NCBI GenBank assembly: GCA_051530055.1
Contig: CM121342.1
Coordinates: 4,898,001-4,962,000 of the forward strand
Direction: 5' to 3'
Length of the DNA: 64,000 bases
Source: Neoechinorhynchus agilis
Lineage: Eukaryota; Acanthocephala
The stretch's first letter is position 1; each line of letters opens with the position of its first letter. The notes under the pieces were generated by a model that saw only the letters and a list, made by a program, of their open reading frames with translations, was not told the origin of the DNA and made no database searches. A program made the position numbers and the translations under genes. Below are positions 1 to 11,312 of the stretch, piece by piece.

Positions 1-2
1 CA

Positions 3-1030
3 CAAGCTCACAGATCATTTGCTTCCGTAATAGAACGATGCTTCGTTGCTGAAGGCTTGTGCAGCGATCAATCGGTTGCAATTATTCTTAATAACAATCG
101 AGAATCCGAATTTCGATCTAGTATCCCAGCACCAAATGAAAATATGGAACCTAAAGAGGAAACGGATAAAAGCGTGAAACTCGATATTGCATGGAGATAT
201 GAAAGGTACGATGCTAATCGCATTCTGTGCCAGTCACTCAGCACCGCACATGGAAGGCAGTTTAGACTAAACAAGAAGTTAGATACTCGTGAAAATAGAA
301 TGCGGTTCTTTAAATTAAACTTATTATGTCAGGACGGCACTACTACCGGGTTTATCGTTCTATTCTTCATAAGCTTTAATTGTTTTGTGGTCTTCAATCA
401 AAATAAAAAATTATCTATGTTTCTACCCCTTTTTTCTCTCTTGCAATTCGACTTCCATTTGAACTTAGGTCTCAGTTTTTGAGCCTCACTGAATCTTCAT
501 ATTGTATAATCATTGGTCTTTCTTTTGCTCTGCCGGCCAAACAAAGACGCCAACAGACTTGATGTTCTTTATCGCCAGCTTAAAGACTATTTGGAGGAGG
601 AATTCGCAGTAAAAAACCGCGTAATACGTGTCCTATTCCAATCATTCGGATCTCCGCTTTGGTCCTGTGATAATTCAGAAGCAGTTCTCTTCTTATATAA
701 ACTCAAAAAAGTTATAAGAGATCGACCATGCGTATTCCTTATAACAATTCCTTCGTCCATCGATCGTACAACACTCTCTAAATTCGTAATTGTCGCTGAT
801 TACGCCCTGAAACTAGTCCCTTTAAGAAATAACGAGGAATTAAAAGATATCAATGGATTTATACAAATTCTAAAGATGGAATCAATATGTGCTTCAATGG
901 CACCGATTCCCACTTGCGGCCGAAATCGCGGATCAGAAATATGCTACTCGATCACACATTCGAGCGCCATCGTTTCAGAATTCAATCCACCTTCAGAGCC
1001 CGATCATTCGCCTCGATTGTGTTCCTAAGC
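3..1030 (+). CDS. ELP4: Elongator complex protein 4, 5' end outside window
   Basis: ELP4 is a RecA-fold, non-catalytic subunit of the Elp4-6 ring of Elongator, which modifies wobble uridines of tRNA. The reading frame is open from base 3, so the first exons lie off the window. Family landmarks in order: RCFVAEGLCSDQSVAI, LDIAWRYERYDAN (ELP4 has a K-IAWRY block here), an intron region near 290-540, then VLFQSFGSPLW, FLYKLKKVIRDRPCVFLITIP, and DINGFIQILKMESI (matching the family's DYHGLIHIRQIPRLN). After about base 900 the frame is uncertain. A different frame contains FERHRFRIQ, like the family's KRKLFTIERLHLPP, so one more short intron is likely near 905-945. The stop is at about 1026-1030 in either reading. 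No Walker A motif is expected or seen. The family call is firm; the exon edges are approximate. Confidence 0.8.
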
Positions 1031-1071
1031 GAAAATTGAATAAATTCTTTTTATTGTCCTCGCCGAATTAA

Positions 1072-1699
1072 GATTCGGTTTTATGAAATGGTTTATAAAG
1101 AAATCAAAATGATTCAAAAGCAGTAGTGGTCAATACGAATGAGTATAGAATCATTTGTTCGGACAATATTTCTTACAAAATTTTGCATGTATTTAAAGTT
1201 ATACGGAAAAGGGATTTATTTTGGAGGAATAAGGACGACTAATCAGTCTCAAATCTTGAAGTGTTGAAATCAACCCTCCCTCACTTACGGTTATCCCGTA
1301 TTTTGCAGCCTATCCAAATCACAAATCCGTCGTCTTAAAATTCTTCACAAAAGAGCATCTAAAATTTGCACGGCTGACTTCCCCTTCTCACGTCAATCCT
1401 ACCACCACCACCACCACCACAATTTTTATCACATTTTATTAAACTTTTCTCATGAGCACAACACTCGTAATCCCGATTCGTTTCATCCTCCCTCAAACTC
1501 CGCTCCCGGTGTTCGTTGCTGCCCAATCTTCTCTCGGATATCATAACTTGAAATGAACCTGAGGAAAGACCCAACCTTATAAGCGCTGCTGCAAACAATA
1601 ACTACCAATCCTGCCGGATGTTTTCAAACGAACGGATATCTCCCCGTCCGGATATTCCCACCCTAACTGTCGTACAAAAAACGGAATAACTGTGTGTTT
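1072..1699. other. Intergenic, no gene seen
   Basis: I see no supported gene here. A short CCA trinucleotide run near 1400-1420 creates a polyglycine-like reading on the minus strand, which is a simple-repeat artefact. Confidence 0.5.
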
Positions 1700-2440
1700 A
1701 TGAGGACCCTAAGGTTTGGTGGGTACCTAGATTGTTGGCAGTTTCGACACGAGAATCGGAGGCGTGGTTGGAGGCTGTTCCTCTGGCATCTGTGGGAACT
1801 CTTCTCAATGATGAGGTAACGAGGATCGCAGTATCCTTAAGACTTGGTCTCCCGATATGGGTCTTTGGTTGATGCTTTCGGGCGACACGATCTCGTCTGC
1901 AGAAGGTCAGGAGGAAGGTTATCACGCCATTCTGAAATCAATAACGCAATTTCTCGGGCGTTGAGAACGGCGAACTTCCCGAACATCCTGGAACCTGCCC
2001 ACCTTTGTCGAGCTGACGGAATTTCGGTCTTTCCCTAGCGGGAGGGCAAATGCCTTCTCTGGGACGCCACGTCCCTCCCATTAAGCAGCATTCCCTACTC
2101 GCTCGAAATCGCTGGAGGTGCAGCGGAAGGGAGGAAGGTACGAAAATATAGAGAATTAGCAAGACGTACGGAGCGCTCGGCACTCTGTTCCAGGATCTCT
2201 CGAAGAAATTGAGAGAAACAACCGGCGATGCAAGTGTATTCCTGCGACAAAATATCTCGCTGGCAGTACAACGAGGCAATGCTGCTAACGTGATAGCGAC
2301 AGCCGAGGAAGGAGAGAAGCTCCAATTTTTCGGACGTTGGTAATTGCACGTTTTGTGCTTTATTAATAAACGTCGGATGCCAAAAAAAAGCATTATATGT
2401 AGTGTAAAAGATGGTAAGAAAATTGCGAACATGCTCCACA
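1700..2440 (+). mobile_element. LINE-type element, C-terminal region relic
   Basis: Plus-strand frames contain the conserved C-terminal block that follows the reverse transcriptase in a widespread invertebrate RT family. Visible pieces are SVGTLLNDEVTRIAVSLRLG, GGRLSRHSEINNAISRAL and NILEPAHLCRADG, then LLWDAT further on. Those blocks match the known pattern LGTLLDNETxRIAVGLRLG, GRFPRHxxLNDIIxRAL and VLEPxGLxRxDGKRPDG. The frame changes several times and there are stops, so it is dead. No reverse transcriptase core is present here. The complementary part of the same kind of element lies at 54.6-56.2 kb. I do not know the Repbase clade. Confidence 0.6.
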
Positions 2441-2587
2441 TATACTTTTCTGGATATTATCTTCCATTTATTGGGTACGTGAAAAAGAGTTCTTCACTTT
2501 AGCACCACGACAAGAATTACCCGGCCCCGAGCACACACACCAATCTTCTTCACAACATGTATTTCTGCATTTACAACATCTATAAAT

Positions 2588-3328
2588 TTACTTTCCTTTA
2601 GATGTGTCTTCAAAAAGTCTTAAAGTGATTGCGAGTTTACTGATGTGCTGGCGCAAATACGGGTTCCTCTTGTTTCTTCTAAGAATTTCGAGTAAGACAA
2701 TCATCTGATGAGTTTTAAGATCCTGAGTGCACAATCTTCGTTTAATCAATTGCTCCATTACCACAACAGCCAACGATTCATCATCTACCTTAAAATCGGC
2801 TATGCTCACCGATTTGGCGAGATAAAGGAGCAAATCACTTAATGGCGTTTTGTCGTTTACAATAAGTGACTTTTTTTCATCTAACTTCTTTTTCGAATCC
2901 ATCATGAAAGTCAACACGTCTACCTTTTGTTTGTCACTCAACAAAACGGCTGAATGATCGAGGCATTGAAAAAGATTGCTTGAAGTCTTATCAATCCACG
3001 GGGGAGACTCGGGCAAACTAAGAACCCGTTTCCGCTTTCCTACCACAACCTTATTTACTTTCACTTCAGGCTCTTTCTCCTTGATCACATAAATAAACTC
3101 AGATTTCCCACGTTTGCTTTTGGTTAATCCAGCCCCCATTTGAACAGGAAGCTCCTTTTTGTACAAGTAGAAAATAACGGCGTAAATGGTACCGGTTTTT
3201 TTAAATTGAATTATGTAAATTCCATCTACGTGTGTGTGTGCTTCCATGTAATCAATTTCTAAGACGCTATTTATGAACGTTTCGTAGTGATTTTGATGTT
3301 TCAAGTTCCTTTTGAGCCGAATTTCCAA
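2588..3328 (-). CDS. Intron-free gene with LEDGF/HRP integrase-binding-domain-like C-terminus
   Basis: This is an uninterrupted frame of up to 246 codons. The first in-frame ATG is about residue 28 (base 3247, peptide MEAHTHVDG), because the far end of the frame begins with TTG just after a stop. The true product may therefore be about 219 residues, unless an upstream exon exists. The N-terminal half has a lysine-rich stretch (VGKRKRV) that could be a nuclear signal. The last 90 residues (SIADFKVDDESLAVVVMEQL, then TQDLKTHQMIVLLEILRRNK and ISKLAITLRLF) line up by spacing with the IBD of LEDGF/HRP2 (LKIDNLDV...EALDEL...QKHTEMITTLKKIRRFK...LYNKFKNMF). No PWWP domain is recognisable. The domain call is by eye and tentative. 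If correct, this is a chromatin or transcription adaptor. Confidence 0.5.
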   Translation of the reverse strand: MEIRLKRNLKHQNHYETFINSVLEIDYMEAHTHVDGIYIIQFKKTGTIYAVIFYLYKKELPVQMGAGLTKSKRGKSEFIYVIKEKEPEVKVNKVVVGKRKRVLSLPESPPWIDKTSSNLFQCLDHSAVLLSDKQKVDVLTFMMDSKKKLDEKKSLIVNDKTPLSDLLLYLAKSVSIADFKVDDESLAVVVMEQLIKRRLCTQDLKTHQMIVLLEILRRNKRNPYLRQHISKLAITLRLFEDTSKGK

Positions 3329-3633
3329 TCATTTAAAGGCAAACTCGTCAATAACGTAAAGGATCATTAATAGTTCTGTGAGCTAAAAAACAAAGAATTT
3401 CAAGAACTATTTTTCGCGAATTTCGCGAGATCATTGCAGGGGTTTCTGAATCTTACGTTGAAGCAGCTTTTTCGTCGTTTTTCATTGAGTTGCTCTTAAA
3501 ACAAAATTCACTTATTTATCAGAACATGACATTATTCAGTTAAAAAACTCGATGAGTAATAAACCAACCGAGAGCCCCATTTTTCTCCAATGAACGATGG
3601 CATCGATTAGAATTGTTTTCAGTCGATGTGGAT
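3329..3633. other. Intergenic, nothing recognised
   Basis: A short AT-rich stretch before the 320-bp tandem array. No gene, hairpin or repeat copy was recognised. Confidence 0.4.
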
Positions 3634-6600
3634 AACAAAAACCCCGGCTAATTGCGACTTCTAATTTTATTTTTAGAGATATTTCAACTACAAATCATGG
3701 GGCCCGTTTATGTGCCTTCGATGCCAGCAAAGACCTTTTCCAATGAGCGTTTTTAAGTATTTATAAAACGAATATTTTTGATTTATTGTTCTGAAATATG
3801 CGCAAATCGAATTTTTTTTGCTTTTGAAGAATTCTATTATTTCTGCTCAAGGAAAAACACGAATACTAACATGTTTTCAATTCTTTTTTTTTGAATTCCG
3901 TTTTTCTTTATTGTTTAAGCACGACAAAATTTGGACATTCATTTTTTAAGGTAAGCAAAAAACCCCGGCTAATTGCGACTTCTAATTTTGTTTTTAGAGA
4001 TATTTCAACTACAAATCATGAGGCCCGTTTATGTGCCTTCGATGCCAGCAAAGACCTTTTACAATGAGCGTTTTTAAGTATTTATAAAACGAATATTTTT
4101 GATTTATTGTTCTGAAATATGCGCAAATCGATTTTTTTTTGCTTTTGAAGAATTCTATTATTTCTGCTCAATGAAAAACACGAATACTAAAATGTTTTCA
4201 ATTCTTTTTTTGAATTCCGTTTTAGTTTATTGTTTAAGCACGACAAAATTTGGACATTTATTTTTTAAGGTAAGCAAAACCCCGGCTAATTGCGACTTCT
4301 AATTTTATTTTTAGAGATATTTCAACTACAAATCATGGGGCCCGTTTATGTGCCTTCGATGCCAGCAAAGACCTTTTCCAATGAGCGTTTTTAAGTATTT
4401 ATAAAACGAATATTTTTGATTTATTGTTCTGAAATATGCGCAAATCGAATTTTTTTTGCTTTTGAAGAATTCTATTATTTCTGCTCAAGGAAAAACACGA
4501 ATACTAACATGTTTTCAATTCTTTTTTTTTGAATTCCGTTTTTCTTTATTGTTTAAGCACGACAAAATTTGGACATTCATTTTTTAAGGTAAGCAAAAAA
4601 CCCCGGCTAATTGCGACTTCTAATTTTGTTTTTAGAGATATTTCAACTACAAATCATGAGGCCCGTTTATGTGCCTTCGATGCCAGCAAAGACCTTTTCC
4701 AATGAGCGTTTTTAAGTATTTATAAAACGAATATTTTTGATTTATTGTTCTGAAATATGCGCAAATCGAATTTTTTTTGCTTTTGAAGAATTCTATTATT
4801 TCTGCTCAAGGAAAAACACGAATACTAAAATGTTTTCAATTCTTTTTTTTGAATTCCGTTTTAGTTTATTGTTTAAGCACGACAAAATTTGGACATTTAT
4901 TTTTTAAGGTAAGCAAAAAACCCCGGCTAATTGCGACTTCTAATTTTGTTTTTAGAGATATTTCAACTACAAATCATGGGGCCCGTTTATGTGCCTTCGA
5001 TGCCAGCAAAGACCTTTTACAATGAGCGTTTTTAAGTATTTATAAAACGAATATTTTTGATTTATTGTTCTGAAATATGCGCAAATCGAATTTTTTTTGC
5101 TTTTGAAGAATTCTATTATTTCTGCTCAAGGAAAAACACGAATACTAAAATGTTTTCAATTCTTTTTTTTTGAATTCCGTTTTTCTTTATTGTTTAAGCA
5201 CGACAAAATTTGGACATTTATTTTTTAAGGTAAGCAAAAAACCCCGGCTAATTGCGACTTCTAATTTTGTTTTTAGAGATATTTCAACTACAAATCATGA
5301 GGCCCGTTTATGTGCCTTCGATGCCAGCAAAGACCTTTTCCAATGAGCGTTTTTAAGTATTTATAAAACGAATATTTTTGATTTATTGTTCTGAAATATG
5401 CGCAAATCGAATTTTTTTTGCTTTTGAAGAATTCTATTATTTCTGCTCAAGGAAAAACACGAATACTAACATGTTTTCAATTCTTTTTTTTTGAATTCCG
5501 TTTTTCTTTATTGTTTAAGCACGACAAAATTTGGACATTTATTTTTTAAGGTAAGCAAAAAACCCCGGCTAATTGCGACTTCTAATTTTGTTTTTAGAGA
5601 TATTTCAACTACAAATCATGAGGCCCGTTTATGTGCCTTCGATGCCAGCAAAGACCTTTTCCAATGAGCGTTTTTAAGTATTTATAAAACGAATATTTTT
5701 GATTTATTGTTCTGAAATATGCGCAAATCGAATTTTTTTTGCTTTTGAAGAATTCTATTATTTCTGCTCAAGGAAAAACACGAATACTAAAATGTTTTCA
5801 ATTCTTTTTTTTTGAATTCCGTTTTTCTTTATTGTTTAAGCACGACAAAATTTGGACATTCATTTTTTAAGGTAAGCAAAAACCCCGGCTAATTGCGACT
5901 TCTAATTTTGTTTTTAGAGATATTTCAACTACAAATCATGAGGCCCGTTTATGTGCCTTCGATGCCAGCAAAGACCTTTTACAATGAGCGTTTATAAGTA
6001 TTTATAAAACGAATATTTTTGATTTATTGTTCTGAAATATGCGCAAATCGATTTTTTTTTGCTTTTGAAGAATTCTATTATTTCTGCTCAAAGAAAAACA
6101 CGAATACTAAAATGTTTTCAATTCTTTTTGAATTCCGTTTTACTTTATTGTTTAAGCACGACAAAATTTGGACATTTATTTTTTAAGGTAAGCAAAAAAC
6201 CCCGGCTAATTGCGACTTCTAATTTTGTTTTTAGAGATATTTCAACTACAAATCATGGGGCCCGTTTATGTGCCTTCGATGCCAGCAAAGACCTTTTCCA
6301 ATGAGCGTTTTTAAGTATTTATAAAACGAATATTTTTGATTTATTGTTCTGAAATATGCGCAAATCGAATTTTTTTTGCTTTTGAAGAATTCTATTATTT
6401 CTGCTCAAGGAAAAACACGAATACTAACATGTTTTCAATTCTTTTTTTTTGAATTCCGTTTTTCTTTATTGTTTAAGCACGACAAAATTTGGACATTATT
6501 TTTTAAGGTAAGCAAAAAACCCCGGCTAATTGCGACTTCTAATTTTGTTTTTAGAGATATTTCAACTACAAATCATGAGGCCCGTTTATGTGCCTTCGAT

Positions 6601-6919
6601 GCCAGCAAAGACCTTTTCAATGAGCGTTTTTAAGTATTTATAAAACGAATATTTTTGATTTATTGTTCTGAAATATGCGCAAATCGAATTTTTTTTGCTT
6701 TTGAAGAATTCTATTATTTCTGCTCAAGGAAAAACACGAATACTAAAATGTTTTCAATTCTTTTTTTTTGAATTCCGTTTTTCTTTATTGTTTAAGCACG
6801 ACAAAATTTGGACATTCATTTTTTAAGGTAAGCAAAAAACCCCGGCTAATTGCGACTTCTAATTTTGTTTTTAGAGATATTTCAACTACAAATCATGAGG
6901 CCCGTTTATGTGCCTTCGG
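3634..6919. repeat. Tandem array, about 320-bp unit, about 10 copies
   Basis: Units start near 3643, 3963, 4280, 4602, 4921, 5243, 5565, 5883, 6198, 6520 and 6840, and are almost identical. Differences are mainly homopolymer lengths and a few single bases. Each unit contains AAG|GTAAGC followed 47 nt later by TTTTTAG|AGATATTTC, which looks like a complete mini-intron of the size this genome uses, with CTAAT branch-like sequences inside. The sequence between these sites has stops in all frames within about 25 codons, so it is not an exon array. The array ends abruptly at 6919 inside a unit. The reading frames of 60-85 codons seen here are shadows. Confidence 0.9.
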
Positions 6920-7476
6920 TAAAGATTAATTTCTCTAGTGTTCTTGATCTGTCTCTCGCTGGGTTTTTTGTCGTTGTGTCTTCACACACAAAGTCGAATA
7001 AATATTCGCTGTTTTTTCCATAGCGTCTCCTGGGGTGACAGATAAGTATTCGGTTCTTTTAGTTTGTTAGTGGTTCTAAAGTCAGAATGTCATCAGGGAA
7101 AGTGACAGAAGTAATTTGTAACTAAATCATTATTCGCAAGAGGATGCAATCGAATTATTGAGAGTGTTATTTTCGGAAAAACGCCATTGTTTTCGCTCCA
7201 TCCTTCGTTTTATTTGATTGTATACTCTTTTTTTTGTTGAACACATCTCGAGGAATGAGAGTGGGGCGTCACCATTTGCTCACAAACGGGTGAACTCAGA
7301 GCATTCGTCATATGAATGGAGGAGAGATGTGGAGCATTCACCGCCCTCAACGTACACATACTCATATTTCGAGCCCATCTCCACATTTTCTTTTGAACAA
7401 GTTTAAAAAAAAGTAGTGTGCACATGCACAGTGGTAGAGACTATGACTAACTTCCAAGTTGACAGTGGCAATATCA
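6920..7476. other. Upstream region of the calpain gene
   Basis: No protein gene was recognised. It holds the presumed 5' flank of the calpain gene. A TTTTATTTGAT/TATACTC stretch near 7208-7226 is AT-rich, but I would not call it a promoter. Confidence 0.3.
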
Positions 7477-9571
7477 ATGGGCCTCATTTGGACATGTGAA
7501 TATTGCGAAAGTTCAAACATGTTCTACAGTGAAAAGTGTTCAAAATGCTCATATGACCACATCAAACGTAGCCGATCAAGAGGCTGGAACAGAGCTGCTT
7601 CCATTGAAGCTTTCAATCGTGGTACAATTCCAACCAAAAATGCTTCCTACACAAGTGGAAACAGGAAATTCCGAGATCCACAGTTCCAACCAAATGACAG
7701 TTCACTCTATGGAGACTCCATGCACACAAAATACTCAATTCTGCAATCCTTCCATGGATCAAGTAGGTCTCTTGGGTTTTTGAACATTACTTCCTTTTTA
7801 TTAAGACTCCAAATACAATTGGCACGTCGAACGGTGGCTTCCACCTGAAATGATCAATTTTTCTGAAAGTGACTATCGATGGCCATTGAGTGTGTTCAAT
7901 AGTCCCGTTCCAAATGATATTGTACAAGGGAAACTTGGAGACTGTTGGTTAATCGCTGCTCTGTCACTCGTCGCTGAGGTACCATCTATTCTATACAAAA
8001 TCCTAATTACAAAAGAGTATAACCCGAAAGGTAAATAGACTTTCAAATCCTAGAGTTCTTGCAATCTTTGAAAACGTCTTAGATAACAAATCATCTTCGT
8101 CCATTTAGGAATATACCATGTTAGGCTGTGTGATCGTGGTATGTGGAAAGTAATAACTGTCGATGATCGACTTCCAGTAAACAAATACGATAGTTTCATA
8201 TTTACGTTCGCTAAGCGGAGGCAACTATTTGCTTCTCTTATTGAAAAAGCGTTTGCCAAACTTCATGGAAACTATAATGCTCTCAAAAGTGGTCGATGTG
8301 ATGAAGGACTACAAGCGCTCACGGGTGAACCGACCGAAGTAATCTTTTTACGCCAAACGAGCCATGGAACTGAAAATGGAACCAAACACAGCGGTCGGTT
8401 AGACCGGGAAGCCATTTGGAACCGGATTCTGGCAGCAAAACGAGCCGGATACTTAATGACGTGTCCAGCTTCGAATTCCAAGCTCACGGATGGATTTTTC
8501 GACAAGTACGGCATAGAATCCAACCACGCTTACAGTATCATTGACGTTCAAATTAATCCTTTAGATATAAGAGGTATTTAAACAATCTTATTCGGGTGAT
8601 CTGAAGATCGTTTGAATGCCCACTTGTATGTAGATGGACATAGGATAGTCGTGCTGAGGAACCCTTGGGGCGGAACGAGCGCCCATTCATTAAATCATGG
8701 TACTCATTCCGCGATTGTGCCTCAAGATTCGAATGGCTTAATAACTCTGAACTATCAAGACATGCCAACGTTCTTTAGTTCAATTTCTTTGTGTAAATTC
8801 AATCCAACATGGACTGAAGTTAGGAAACGAGGACAATTCGGTTCATTTGCATCAATGACCATTGATTCCGTTTATGTATTGGAGATAAAGCAAGTAACAC
8901 AAATCGATATTGAGCTTTTTAACGCGGGTGACGGTTATTATTACAATCGAAGACACGACCCAGACGTCGATCTATGTCTAATCGTTCAAAAGGAAAACAA
9001 AATCATTTGCTATAACCATGATGTGGATTTCTATGTATGTGCCACTACAATGACTTTAAGCCCTGGTCGTTATATAGTTTATGCATTATCATTTGCTACT
9101 TTCCATTTGGGAGTTTACCCAATCTACAACATTGTATTCCACGCATCTCATCAGTTCGTTGTTCATGACCATTCCATCAGTTCCAAGTTGCTCGGATGGC
9201 TGTTTCAGCAGGTTGCATTGCGATACAACAATTTTCATATGTTGAGCAGACAAGCAAGGATACTTACTTTCAATGACAACGGAAACTTTGGGATGGTTAT
9301 TGAAAATAGATATAGCCAAGCAATCAAGATTCACAGTGATTTTAGAGGAACAAAGAATGTCAACACTTCAAGATTGGGGAACTTCTGCGTTGATGTGGTT
9401 CCACCAATGTCTAGAATGTTGATTGCAATATTTGTTCGCAGGATATATCGGGGAAATGTACTCATCTCATATAAAAGCAAAGCACAAAAAACAAACCAGT
9501 TAGAGTCACATCAACCGAAACTATCCACCGAAAATTACTACCTTCATCGAGCAATTCCTATCAGTGTATGA
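7477..9571 (+). CDS. Calpain of the small-optic-lobes (CAPN15) type
   Basis: A cytosolic Ca-dependent-family cysteine protease. The first Met used is at 7477, just before a RanBP2-type zinc finger (WTCEYC, then EKCSKC). Four exons fit the frame: 7477-7762, 7806-8030, 8109-8573 and 8607-9571, with GT-AG introns of 43, 78 and 33 nt. The protease core begins at WLPPEM. The catalytic Cys is in GDCWLIAAL, the His in GIESNHAYSI and the Asn in VLRNPWG, so all three residues are intact and an active enzyme is plausible. After the core comes a C-terminal domain of about 280 residues, as in SOL calpains, without EF-hands. Only one zinc finger is visible, where SOL proteins usually have several. An AATAAA lies 35 bases after the stop. 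Confidence 0.85.
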
Positions 9572-9605
9572 ATTAACCTTATGATGAAAATGTACATTTA
9601 TCTAA

Positions 9606-9611
9606 AATAAA
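9606..9611 (+). promoter_or_regulatory. Polyadenylation signal of calpain gene
   Basis: AATAAA 35 bases after the calpain stop codon, in an AT-rich flank. Confidence 0.55.
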
Positions 9612-10193
9612 AAAGACTAAACTTTATTTAAATGGGCTCGTAATCCGAAATCGAACATAACAATCGACGTTCAGTCGCGTTATTTGAGAGTTTTAAAGTA
9701 ATATCAAATTGTTACTTGGTGTGGGCTCTTTGAATTCTCACTCCTTTTAACTACACCATTTGTGATTGATATCGGCTTCGAGCAATTAATCAAGTTATTC
9801 CAATTACACTTAAACCGAACGAAAAATGTAAATTTCGAATATGGAATCCACAGTGTATAATAATGGCCAGCTAATGCGGAAAAAAACGATAAGTTATTGA
9901 ACAATGCCAAGTCGAACTTGCCGCACAAGTTGAAAAATTCCAAATGAAATTTCATACTTTAAATAAAGTTCATCAGTTAAGAACAACCTTTTTTGCTCGT
10001 TTTTTAAAATTCGAGATATAATCAAAATAAACAAAGTAACGTTTGCTCATAACTTTTAAAAGTCTAGCCATTTCGAAGAGTTTGTCGAACTCGTGGCCAC
10101 GAAGGTCATAGTAGAATTGATGCAATGTCTTCGGAAAGTTTACCGAATAACTCATCCACACGCTAAAATTATTAATTCTATATTTTAGTCATT
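9612..10193. other. Intergenic, nothing recognised
   Basis: AT-rich intergenic DNA with only short chance reading frames. Confidence 0.4.
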
Positions 10194-10359
10194 CTTGTTG
10201 TGCGGATAAAACCTCGAGAAATATTCTCCTATTACTTGATATTTCGTGGACAAAATCAACCTGAATTTACCTCTGCTAACAATGTCTGAAGAGGTGGATT
10301 TTGTCCACGAAATATCAAGTAACAGGAGAATATTTCTCGGGGTTTTATCCGCACAACAA
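10194..10359. repeat. Long hairpin (foldback), about 65-bp arms
   Basis: Left arm TTGTTGTGCGGATAAAACC... and right arm ...GGTTTTATCCGCACAACAA are near-perfect reverse complements over about 65 bp. The loop is about 35 nt. On the plus strand the apical part reads CTGAAGAGGTGGA...TCCACGAAATAT, a motif shared with three other hairpins in this window. There is no coding potential. Confidence 0.85.
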
Positions 10360-11312
10360 AAATATCTTTCCACCCCAATGTGATCCTACATGAAAATTTT
10401 TTGGCTATTGTTTGAAGATTTAATTATTGTTTATGACGGTAAAAAATTGAATTTTGGATTTATTAAATGCCCAGAATTCTGATTTTTGAATTCACACAAT
10501 ATAAGAATTTGTTTGGTTGTTTGATTTTCGTCTCTTTGGACTTCGTCAGGTCTAAAAAGGTAGAAACAATGTGGCTTCGTCCTAAACAAAAAAGATATAT
10601 CCTTGAACAACTTCTTTACAACAATCAAACAGGTCCTTAGTGAATTTGTTCATTCAAAAATCATAAACTTTTATTAAATTTGATATTTCGGCATGCGGAT
10701 TGAACACTTTCAAGCAACCTTGATAAAGTCACAAACGTGTGTACCTCCGAAACCAATCAGATCACAGTCCTAAGGACCTGACACTCACATCATGATGCCA
10801 ATATTCAATCAAGTGTCCTCGTATTTCCAATAATTCCATCTAACCGACCGACAATTTAGGAAAATGGAATTAAACCTTCTAAAAACTCTTTCCAGTACTC
10901 GCACTTTAGCGAATACCGAGGAATTAATATCAAAGATGCAAATAATCTTAGCTACTCTTTAAACTCAGGCCTGCTCATCAACATTTATGACCAAAAGGAT
11001 TTTTCTACCATTGTTTAACTAGAATATTTTTGCGATGAGAGTAAAATTGTTTAGAAGGACATTTTTAACAATGTGATCAAAGACTTTTTTTACAAAAATA
11101 CGATTAAGCCGATGGTATTTTCGATTTTGGAGGAAGAAGATGGCGTTAATTCTTGGAGAAGACGCGTTTCCCGAAGTTGAAGAACCTCATTGGTTCCATT
11201 TTTCGTCTAATGGAATACAGTTTTTGCTGGTATTTATGCGGTAGTTTTTTGGGGTTTGAAAAGAAAACCCGGCTTGTTTTTTATCGCTAATTCAGTGGAA
11301 CACTAGATTTAC
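10360..11312. other. Intergenic, nothing recognised
   Basis: No gene, array or hairpin recognised. Short reading frames lack domain or codon support. Confidence 0.4.

Noticed and set aside
3900-6640. Repeated 67-85 codon frames ending in CAFDASKDL in the 320-bp array
   Set aside because: They read through the intron-like segment, carry stops at unit borders, and begin with non-ATG codons in most copies.
9089-9334. Minus-strand frame in the last calpain exon
   Set aside because: It is antisense to a well-supported coding exon.
10194-10359. Hairpins as microRNA precursors
   Set aside because: The arms are longer and more perfect than animal pre-miRNA stems and no seed family was recognised; small-RNA data would be needed.
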